A program made the position numbers and the translations under genes. The notes under the pieces were generated by a model. It worked only from the letters and a program-made list of their open reading frames with translations. It searched no databases and was not told the origin of the DNA. From Bacteroidales bacterium UBA2295 (GTDB lineage Bacteria > Bacteroidota > Bacteroidia > Bacteroidales > Tenuifilaceae): a DNA stretch of 10,199 nucleotides. The stretch lies in assembly GCA_002345825.1 (NCBI GenBank), contig DDWD01000107.1, positions 1-10,199 on the forward strand, given 5' to 3'. This document shows positions 1 through 4,761 of the stretch, in pieces (position 1 is the first letter of the stretch; each line of letters begins with the position of its first letter).

Positions 1-63
1 CGTGCTGCCGTAATTAATTTGCTGGTGAAGCGTTTCCAATTGATCCTTTACTTTTAAAATCAT
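1..63 (-). CDS. Small HTH protein, N-terminal fragment (cut by window edge)
   Basis: The last 63 bases read on the minus strand as 21 open codons beginning MILKVKDQLETLHQQINYGS and continuing off the window. The fragment resembles the first helix of the small winged-helix proteins common in Bacteroidota, which usually continue with a G-T-P-E-x-(L/F)-A motif. The better-preserved protein at 379-630 has the same layout (short helix, then ATGTPEELAE). The strongest support is upstream: positions 120-188 match an element found at nearly the same distance upstream of the 379-630 gene. An in-frame ATG at 148-150 would add 29 residues, but that stretch lies inside the shared element and the equivalent frame upstream of the second gene is stopped, so the start at 63 is preferred. 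The function as a regulator is inference; the coding call rests on few residues. Confidence 0.4.
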   Translation of the reverse strand, partial: MILKVKDQLETLHQQINYGST

Positions 64-378
64 TGCGGTTTGTTGGTTACTGGTTAACAAATAGGGTAAA
101 GCTGTGCAGAGAGAGCATGCCCCTCTACTATTATCCTTCAAATGCCCCATTTGTGACAATGATTTTTGAAGTTTTTTCTTAAAAAATCGTTATTTATAAT
201 TTATCTAAATATGGGTTTTGTTTATGTTGCTGTAATTCTATGTGTTAGCAAAGAAATTTATAGTTGCGACACATATAGCTATTATACCCATTTTCGTTGC
301 TTCGTTACCACACGCTGCCGATGAGGCTTTCGGGAGTTCAATTTTATTTACCTATAAAATGTTCTGTCGCCCTTTGCA
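64..378. other. Intergenic stretch without a recognisable gene
   Basis: This 315-nt gap between the two small regulator genes contains the shared upstream element (120-188). Positions 189-378 are otherwise featureless: AT-rich to about 300, then a more GC-balanced part with only a weak 4-bp stem around 320-335 (CCGA...TCGG). No convincing open frame, tRNA or strong terminator was seen on either strand. Confidence 0.5.
120..188 (-). promoter_or_regulatory. Shared leader/promoter element, copy A
   Basis: This stretch aligns with 675-744. By eye about 50 of 69 positions agree, including a perfect 11-mer ATTTGTGACAA (150-160 here; TTGTCACAAAT on the transcribed strand), a TTTTTGAA block, opposed A and T runs, and a CCCCTC(T/C)ACTAT block. 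It ends 57 nt before the proposed start of the partial gene at 63. No clear TAnnTTTG -7 element is seen, so whether it acts as promoter, operator or leader RNA is unknown. Confidence 0.4.
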
Positions 379-630
379 TTAGTGAGCCTTACTTGTCTCC
401 AGCGGGCTAAACCCAAATTTAAAAGTTAAGGGCTTTACAAAATAGTAAGTGTTGCGGGCGGTGCAGTAGCCAATATCGGCCCCCATAGCCCGCAGGTGGG
501 TAATGTAACGCCTGAGCATCTTGTCGGTTAAACCAAACCGTTCGGCCAGCTCCTCAGGGGTTCCAGTGGCCTCCTCCTCTATAAGATGTGCTATGTCCAT
601 TAGCAGATCTTGTTGCTTCGCGATGTACAT
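379..630 (-). CDS. Small winged-helix (HTH) DNA-binding protein
   Basis: An 83-residue protein that is almost all one DNA-binding domain. Residues 1-20 form a first helix, 23-33 (GTPEELAERFG) the second helix, and 36-50 (DKMLRRYITHLRAMG) the likely recognition helix. A short beta wing follows at 51-64 (ADIGYCTARNTYYF), and residues 65-83 are a loose tail. This is the plan of the short HTH_11/DeoR-like proteins scattered through Bacteroidota genomes, which have no ligand or dimerisation domain. It probably binds DNA as a local regulator, but its target is not visible. The start at 630 is the only ATG that keeps the whole first helix. No Shine-Dalgarno is seen, as is usual in this phylum. The 675-744 element lies 45 nt upstream and recurs before the partial gene at the left edge, suggesting common control of paralogues. 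No partner gene in the window is obviously linked to it. Confidence 0.75.
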   Translation of the reverse strand: MYIAKQQDLLMDIAHLIEEEATGTPEELAERFGLTDKMLRRYITHLRAMGADIGYCTARNTYYFVKPLTFKFGFSPLETSKAH

Positions 631-932
631 AATTCCAAAAATTAAGGGTTACTACTGTGGAGAGAAAACATAACCCCCTCCACTATATGTGCTTAAAATG
701 ATGGATTTGTGACAACCTTTTTTGAACTTTTTTTCAAAAAAATAACTTGGACTTAATAATCAGCAACTTACACCACATAAAATAGGCGCGTGCAACAGAT
801 TAATCAAACGGCAGGATTGTTTTGTAGGGAGAGGAATTACTTACCCCAAGGGTAAATGTAATAATAGTGAAATGCCTTTTGCAGATAATTGGGATAAAGA
901 TATAAAACCGAGCATTTGCGATGCACAGGGCA
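631..932. other. Intergenic stretch with one small hairpin
   Basis: Apart from the 675-744 element, this 302-nt gap holds one perfect 6-bp stem with a 3-nt loop at 841-855 (TTACCC-CAA-GGGTAA). It lies about 80 nt beyond the stop of the membrane-protein gene. It has no T-run on either side, so it is not a clear intrinsic terminator. Short open frames from 872 onward on the plus strand overlap the membrane gene antisense and are not supported. Confidence 0.45.
675..744 (-). promoter_or_regulatory. Shared leader/promoter element, copy B
   Basis: Second copy of the element at 120-188, placed 45 nt upstream of the 379-630 start. The 11-mer ATTTGTGACAA is at 704-714, followed by a TTTTTTGAAC block and a T-run/A-run pair (729-742) that could fold back. 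Two copies at similar distance and in the same orientation before similar genes argue for a functional control region or for duplication of gene plus leader. Which protein or RNA mechanism acts on it cannot be told. Confidence 0.4.
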
Positions 933-1568
933 TCAACCCAACAGGCTACTCCACAGGAAACGTCCCTTTACCAGCCACGAGATGCCAAATGCCCAAAGGG
1001 CGCCTGTCTCGAGCCAGAAGATTATCTTGTACGCTTCGCGCACTTGGGGAGGTAGAAAGATAAAGCACAAGGCCATAATTAGTAGGAAAAACACTATGGC
1101 TAAACCGCATATCCAGTAAACGATGTTTCGACGCTTCTTGCCAGGAGTCGGCTCCTCTCCTTCGTGGGTCTTTGTAAAAAGGTAAAGCGAAAAGAATACA
1201 AAAACACCAAACAGCAGTCCAGCCGAAACAAAGTGCAATACCCAAACCGCTTTTACCGAGCTACTGCTTGGGCAAAGCGCAACCCCTAGGGCAAACACAA
1301 ACCCCAACGTTGCTGCAATATTGTCGATGGGCTTATAGCCTTTGTAGGCAAGCAGAAAAAATCCTAACACGAAAAGGATTCCCACAAATACATCGCGCAT
1401 TGGGGTGTCGTAGTAACTACTAATGGAGCTTTCAAGCACTAGGTTTCCCGTGCTAATAAAACCTCCCACTGCAAGAATAATGGGTAGTACAATTCCCAAC
1501 GAACCGATAAGGGTTCGTAACGTGAGGTAGGAAATGATTTGTAGGTTCTCGCGGTTTTCGTTTGTCAT
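933..1568 (-). CDS. Six-helix integral membrane protein, unknown function (DUF998-like)
   Basis: The 211-residue product starts MTNENRENLQ. Predicted membrane segments, judged by hydrophobicity, are at about residues 19-39, 57-75, 83-100, 107-131, 148-172 and 183-200. A basic/acidic cytosolic-type loop (THEGEEPTPGKKRRN, 134-148) lies between segments 4 and 5. Conserved-looking motifs are SSISSYYDTPMRDVFVGIL (47-65) and a GYKPIDNIA loop (77-85), which resemble Bacteroidota membrane proteins often filed under DUF998. I cannot assign a substrate or activity. The frame is open for 33 more codons upstream (to 1667), but those run through the GATTGATT repeat and encode a low-complexity NHPIIQSFNQSIIQNP string, so the ATG at 1568 is preferred. 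The neighbouring amidohydrolase is on the same strand but about 500 nt away, so they are unlikely to share an operon. Confidence 0.7.
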   Translation of the reverse strand: MTNENRENLQIISYLTLRTLIGSLGIVLPIILAVGGFISTGNLVLESSISSYYDTPMRDVFVGILFVLGFFLLAYKGYKPIDNIAATLGFVFALGVALCPSSSSVKAVWVLHFVSAGLLFGVFVFFSLYLFTKTHEGEEPTPGKKRRNIVYWICGLAIVFFLLIMALCFIFLPPQVREAYKIIFWLETGALWAFGISWLVKGRFLWSSLLG

Positions 1569-1576
1569 AGGATTTT

Positions 1577-1624
1577 GGATGATTGATTGATTGAATGATT
1601 GGATGATTGGATGATTGATTGAAT
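1577..1624. repeat. Imperfect GATT/GATTGGAT microsatellite
   Basis: About 48 nt of near-tandem GATT units (GGATGATTGATTGATTGAAT, then further GATTGGAT units). It begins roughly 9 nt upstream of the membrane-protein start codon at 1568, so it lies in that gene's leader. The tract is interrupted, which lowers slippage. Similar GATTGGTT repeats recur at 1945-1970. Confidence 0.75.
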
Positions 1625-1718
1625 GCCTGCCTCTGGCCATAGCCGTCAAGTTAAGGATACAAAACAAACAAATATTAACAAATATTTCTATTGGATTGTC
1701 CAGAATATGAATACCATA

Positions 1719-1874
1719 GCCCTCGTAGAGGGCACATAGCGATTGAAAAAATTAATTCAAATAAATTAGCGCTTCGTAGATGCGCAATAAGGGATGCGGA
1801 TATATATTGCACCCCCACGGGGTGCTTTAGCTTTGCAATCTATACCCTATCGCTATGCACCCTCTACGAGGGTG
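1719..1874. repeat. REP/BIME-like cluster of four 3-nt-loop hairpins
   Basis: Four short stem-loops, each with a 3-nt loop, are spaced 40-51 nt centre to centre. They are 1719-1733 (GCCCTC-GTA-GAGGGC), 1769-1785 (GCGCTTC-GTA-GATGCGC, one mismatch), 1809-1825 (GCACCCC-CAC-GGGGTGC) and 1858-1874 (CACCCTC-TAC-GAGGGTG). The first and last also form a long inverted pair: 1720-1743 against 1849-1872, 22 of 24 positions. Opposed palindromic units at short spacing are the layout of REP doublets (BIMEs), which are mobilised in trans by REP-associated tyrosine transposases; no such transposase gene is in this window. A plus-strand open frame across 1691-1903 is a by-product of the repeat. Confidence 0.6.
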
Positions 1875-1897
1875 TGAATAAGGAAATTAACGACTTT

Positions 1898-1917
1898 AGA
1901 TAAATTGAAATTTATCT
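1898..1917. repeat. 20-nt AT-rich palindrome
   Basis: AGATAAATT-GA-AATTTATCT: two perfect 9-nt arms separated by 2 nt. It lies between the REP-like cluster and the right outer arm. No T-run follows on either strand, so it is not scored as a terminator. Confidence 0.5.
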
Positions 1918-1944
1918 TAGCCTGACGGCTATGGCCTCTGGCAG

Positions 1945-1970
1945 GATTGGTTGATTGGTTGATTGGTTGA
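1945..1970. repeat. Three perfect GATTGGTT tandem copies
   Basis: The 8-mer GATTGGTT occurs three times head to tail at 1945-1968, plus a partial GA. A further GGTTGATTG lies at 1992-2000. A small hairpin CTGCC-AAA-GGCAG follows at about 1972-1984. It is the counterpart of the GATT tract at 1577-1624 on the other side of the repeat block. Confidence 0.7.
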
Positions 1971-2066
1971 ACTGCCAAAGGCAGGCACGTTGGTTGATTG
2001 TCTGCCTATGGTTATGCTTGTCAGCCATAAGTAAACTCAATTATTAAAAGAAGATTTTTACAATAG

Positions 2067-3389
2067 CTACCCTATTACCCTTCGGAAAATCTTCTCAAGG
2101 CAGGTTAAGCGTCTCTCCTCCACACCCAGGAACGATTTGGGGTTGTCAACCATCATTTTAACCAGATCGTTGCCAAAAATGGATTTAAAGTTCTCCATAT
2201 AGGTTTGCAGGGTGATCCTGTTGCCAGTGAAGAACATCACATCAAAATCGGTACCGTACATTAAGCGCTCCTGCACCCTAGGATTGTTTTGCCAGTAGGG
2301 CAGCATTGTGTTGAGTTCATCAAAATCGGTGTAGCACGACAAATCGGTGAACACGTTGTTGTATGTGTTAATAAGGCGCACAATGGTATTCTCCCATACG
2401 TGGTTAGGGTCGTTACTGCCCATATGGGCAAAGTTGATGCGTAGGTTGGGAAAGCGCTGTACAATGGGTTCAAAGTTTAACGGATCGCCATAGTGAGCCC
2501 ATTTCCAATCGATGCCCGGGGGAAACCCGCTCATTCCGCAGTGAAAGGTAATGGGTATGCCATTATCGGAGCAGTACTGGTATAGTGGAAGCAGGGGCTT
2601 ACACTCGGGATGATAGCCCAGTCGTGGGTACAGCTTTACTCCGTAGAAACGCCTACTGCCGGTAAAGAACCTGCCCGACATCACCGTTTCAATCATCCCC
2701 TTGCGTCGCGGATCCACGGCAATGAATGGGTACAGCTCGCCCCTACGCGACCACACCAGATCCATAAGCTGGCTCATGTGGTAGTCGAAACCCTCGGTGT
2801 GGTAGTAATCGATGACATTACTGCTCATCTGTGGGCGAGGATCACCGTTCACAGCCCGTTCGCTCTCTAAAATATCTAAAATCTCATCCAGGGCCAGCAT
2901 GCCCAATTCCTGCCTAATGGAGAACTCTTGAGAGCCAATGCCTTGAATATGCTCCCTAAGCCCAACGATGGCATCGGCCCAAATCTCTTCGACGCTGGCC
3001 TGTGAGCTGAAAGCCGATTGGGTTTCAAAATCCGCTGGGTTATCCTCATCCTTGTTAAGATCATAGGAAAGGATGAAGAACACGTCCATCATCAACGGGA
3101 TAATGGAGAGCCTATCGCCGGGGAAGGCCCTTCGGGCCTGACGCTGAAGGAAATTTAGGTTACGCCGCTCGGTGGTAAGGGCTGCGCTGGTTAGCTCAAA
3201 AAGCCATATTAGGATTTGCCTAAAGTTGGCAACCTGCTCAGTGTGGCTTTTGGCGTCCATTAGGACTCCGGGTTTTCGCCAAGGATATTCATTGTGCACT
3301 ATGGCCCGAAGCATACTTTTGGCCTCCTTAAGCACATACCTTAGGGTAAAGATATGGCAGTGGGCATCGTAACGGGTAAGGGTACTCAT
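2067..3389 (-). CDS. Amidohydrolase_2-family metal-dependent hydrolase
   Basis: A 440-residue TIM-barrel metallohydrolase of the amidohydrolase superfamily (Amidohydro_2, the ACMSD/OMPDC-like branch). Visible landmarks in order: the N-terminal metal motif H10-x-H12 (DAHCHIF), a barrel strand with AVDPRR (224-229), GVKLYP with Lys252 (250-255), ITFHCG with His283, NFAHMG with His322, and MYGTDFD with Asp381. By analogy with ACMSD, the two N-terminal histidines, His283 and Asp381 would bind the metal and His322 would act in catalysis. The substrate cannot be inferred, and no signal peptide is present, so it should be cytoplasmic. The protein is longer than the usual 280-350 residues: about 200 mostly helical residues separate the HxH motif from the next barrel landmark. 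The gene is monocistronic by spacing, with 291 nt to the methyltransferase upstream. Its base composition matches the T9SS gene rather than the AT-rich methyltransferase. Confidence 0.85.
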   Translation of the reverse strand: MSTLTRYDAHCHIFTLRYVLKEAKSMLRAIVHNEYPWRKPGVLMDAKSHTEQVANFRQILIWLFELTSAALTTERRNLNFLQRQARRAFPGDRLSIIPLMMDVFFILSYDLNKDEDNPADFETQSAFSSQASVEEIWADAIVGLREHIQGIGSQEFSIRQELGMLALDEILDILESERAVNGDPRPQMSSNVIDYYHTEGFDYHMSQLMDLVWSRRGELYPFIAVDPRRKGMIETVMSGRFFTGSRRFYGVKLYPRLGYHPECKPLLPLYQYCSDNGIPITFHCGMSGFPPGIDWKWAHYGDPLNFEPIVQRFPNLRINFAHMGSNDPNHVWENTIVRLINTYNNVFTDLSCYTDFDELNTMLPYWQNNPRVQERLMYGTDFDVMFFTGNRITLQTYMENFKSIFGNDLVKMMVDNPKSFLGVEERRLTCLEKIFRRVIG

Positions 3390-3435
3390 AGGTTATTTAG
3401 GTTGAGGGGCGATTAAAGATAATCCACATAACGCC

Positions 3436-3451
3436 ATGCAATATATTGCAT
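3436..3451. promoter_or_regulatory. 16-bp perfect palindrome upstream of the amidohydrolase gene
   Basis: ATGCAATATATTGCAT reads identically on both strands and sits 46 nt upstream of the amidohydrolase start. A perfect palindrome of this size at this distance is a reasonable operator candidate for a dimeric regulator. No good TAnnTTTG/TTTG promoter pair was found around it, so the role is unproven. Confidence 0.3.
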
Positions 3452-3548
3452 TTTGCGACAAAATAAAATACCCTAAAAGGGTGAGAAAATGCAGATTTGT
3501 TTTATTGAAAATTACTTCGGTGGCGTTGGATGCTGTTTGCGCAGCAAA

Positions 3549-3616
3549 GGCTAGTGTGTTGGCTAGTGTAGGAGTGCGGTGTTGGGATTTATCTCCCATT
3601 AAAGCTTTCCCTGCGT
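3549..3616. repeat. Cassette-flanking palindrome, short copy (downstream of methyltransferase)
   Basis: This stretch contains GGCTAGTGTAGGAGTGCG (3561-3578), which matches 16 of 18 bases of 4510-4527 on the other side of the methyltransferase. Its right side, around TTTATCTCCCATTAAAGC (3588-3605), matches the right arm of the long copy (TTTATATCCCCCCATTAGC). Left and right sides are imperfectly complementary, so it can fold. A GGCTAGTGT duplication (3549-3557 and 3561-3569) lies at its left edge. It lacks clear attC-type core boxes and looks like a decayed or shorter relative of the 4492-4624 element. Confidence 0.5.
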
Positions 3617-3680
3617 GCCAAACCGCCTGCCTAACCTATTTAGTTCGAATTGGATAAATCCCTTATTGTAAACTGTAGTT

Positions 3681-4472
3681 TTAAAACTTCGTTGCTTTGA
3701 TAGAATACATATAAGGAATCTTATCACCATATCTTTCAGATACCCACTTTCCTCTTTCATTTTCAATTAGATTAGGAAAGCAGTTATAAACCTGATATGG
3801 GAATTCGTTGAGAAACTCTATTCTCAATCCATTTCCGATTAAGCTATTTAGAACTTCACTCAAACTATGATGCCATTCAACGTGTTTCAAATTCTTTTTA
3901 GAAACTTCTGAATTGTCGGTATAAGAACTTTCAACAACGGTCTCAAGTGATTTAGACTTAAAATAACTATTAACTATTTCTGAATTGTCATTTAGCGTAT
4001 AAATAAATGGGTGAAATTCCACCATATAAAAAATTCCATTCGGTTTCAAATAACGATTTATAATTTTTGCCCACTTGTCAAGGTCATCCAACCAGTTAAT
4101 CGCTCCATAAGATGTAAAAACAAAATCAAATTTCTCGTCTAAAATGCTTTCAACATCATATACATTCGAACGAATAAACCTAGCAGGAATTTTCAATTCG
4201 TTAGACAATTCAGTTGCTTTTTCGATTGAAGTGTCAGAAATATCAACTCCTACAACTTCTGCTCCTTGTCTAGCAAGAGATAAAGTATCCATTCCAAAAT
4301 GACACTGAAGATGAAGAAGCTTCTTACCTTTTAAGTCTCCTAATTCTTCAATTTCAATATGGTTTAGTGAAGTTTCTCCTTTCTTAAAGCTGTCAATATT
4401 ATAAAAGCTAGATTCTGCATGTAAAGTTGTCAATTCGTTCCAACTTTGTCTATTCTGTTCAAAGTTATCCAT
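3681..4472 (-). CDS. Class I SAM-dependent methyltransferase (likely cassette-borne)
   Basis: A 263-residue Rossmann-fold methyltransferase. Motif I is KLLHLQCHFGMDTLSLARQG (51-70), where LQCHFG replaces the usual DLGCGxG; this variant is common in one branch of the family. GVDIS with Asp77 would bind the SAM ribose. SNVYDV (102-107), FDFVFTSYGAINWLDDL (115-131) and LKPNGIFYMVEFHP (142-155) give motifs II to post-III. The target molecule is unknown; the protein is probably soluble. It is complete, ending YSIKATKF. The gene is strikingly AT-richer than the amidohydrolase and T9SS genes beside it and stands alone between two related palindromes (3549-3616, 4492-4624). On the transcribed strand its ATG comes about 20 nt after a CGTTACAAA box, the spacing expected of a gene just inside an integron-type cassette. 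Promoter supply is therefore uncertain. The family call is firm; acquisition as a cassette is inference. Confidence 0.85.
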   Translation of the reverse strand: MDNFEQNRQSWNELTTLHAESSFYNIDSFKKGETSLNHIEIEELGDLKGKKLLHLQCHFGMDTLSLARQGAEVVGVDISDTSIEKATELSNELKIPARFIRSNVYDVESILDEKFDFVFTSYGAINWLDDLDKWAKIINRYLKPNGIFYMVEFHPFIYTLNDNSEIVNSYFKSKSLETVVESSYTDNSEVSKKNLKHVEWHHSLSEVLNSLIGNGLRIEFLNEFPYQVYNCFPNLIENERGKWVSERYGDKIPYMYSIKATKF

Positions 4473-4491
4473 CTGTCATTTTCTATTGTTT

Positions 4492-4624
4492 GTAACGGTT
4501 GGGGGTTGTGGCTAGTGGGGGAGTGCGTAGCCTGCGTTTTCGTTCCGTGACGAAAACGAAACGGTGCGAGTGTACCCGTAACGTGTACTTTTATATCCCC
4601 CCATTAGCTACACCCCATGTTAGC
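4492..4624 (-). repeat. Long imperfect palindrome, attC-like, upstream of methyltransferase
   Basis: On the minus strand the element runs from GCTAACATGGGG to CCCCAACCGTTAC. Its outer arms (about 4496-4520 against 4597-4622) are imperfect inverted repeats of roughly 24 nt that differ by bulges. Inside is a perfect 9-bp hairpin with a 6-nt loop (4535-4543 and 4550-4558, CGTTTTCGT/ACGAAAACG). The order R''-like GCTAAC, bulged stem, variable hairpin, R'-like CGTTAC, then a gene start about 20 nt later, is that of an integron attC site. The boxes do not fully fit the RYYYAAC/GTTRRRY consensus, and no integrase gene is in the window, so a Bacteroidota-specific cassette repeat is an equal alternative. 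Confidence 0.55.
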
Positions 4625-4718
4625 AAATGTGGTTTTGATAATTCTTAAGGAGAAAGGTTTAGGGGATCAACGACCAATTGTCTTACTTGAAGAAAGCGAC
4701 GGAAACGGGGCAAACTAA
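4617..4718 (+). other. 33-codon plus-strand open frame ending in a terminator loop
   Basis: From ATG at 4617, overlapping the GTTAGC box of the palindrome, a frame stays open to TAA at 4716-4718. The text looks protein-like (…VLIILKEKGLGDQRPIVLLE, ending in an acidic Asp/Asn/Gly-rich tail). The stop falls inside the loop of the plus-strand terminator at 4699-4734, a common arrangement for real gene ends. It may be the 3' tail of a gene truncated by the cassette, a small peptide, or chance. It is not recognised, and support is weak. Confidence 0.2.
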
Positions 4719-4734
4719 CCCCGTTCCGTTTTTT
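4699..4734 (+). terminator. Rho-independent terminator (best fit on the plus strand)
   Basis: An 11-bp GC-rich stem with one bulged A (4699-4710 with 4719-4729), an 8-nt loop and six T's at 4729-4734. The T-run fits plus-strand transcription, although no confident plus-strand gene precedes it. Read on the minus strand, the hairpin is 28 nt past the T9SS gene stop and is followed only by a loosely T-rich CGCTTTCTTC, so it may also end that operon less efficiently. Confidence 0.65.
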
Positions 4735-4761
4735 CACTAGCACAACTATGTGGACGTCCCG

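Larger units (their letters stand above)
1627..1944. repeat. Outer inverted arms around the hairpin cluster
   Basis: Positions 1627-1650 and the reverse complement of 1921-1944 agree at 20 of 24 positions, sharing GGCCATAGCCGTCA as a core. They enclose a 270-nt interior that contains the REP-like hairpins and no credible gene. A third, weaker copy in the forward orientation lies at 2002-2024. The arms adjoin GATTG microsatellites on both outer sides, so the whole block is roughly symmetric. This could be a non-autonomous element or a layered set of intergenic repeats. Confidence 0.55.

Noticed and set aside
841..855. Hairpin TTACCC-CAA-GGGTAA as terminator of the membrane-protein gene
   Set aside because: There is no T-run on the minus-strand side and the stem is only 6 bp.
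1569..1667. 33-residue N-terminal extension of the membrane protein
   Set aside because: It is encoded by the GATTGATT microsatellite and gives low-complexity residues; the ATG at 1568 directly precedes the conserved protein.
1719..1874. CRISPR array as an explanation for the repeated hairpins
   Set aside because: The units are only 15-17 nt, differ in sequence and alternate in orientation; there are no equal-length spacers and no cas genes.
1691..1903. 70-codon plus-strand open frame (MDCPEYEYHS...)
   Set aside because: It runs straight through the REP-like hairpins, has no family resemblance, and is explained by the repeat sequence.
3436..3657. 73-codon plus-strand frame between the amidohydrolase and methyltransferase genes
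   Set aside because: It overlaps the 16-bp palindrome and the short cassette-flanking repeat, shows no domain, and has an irregular cysteine/alanine-rich text.
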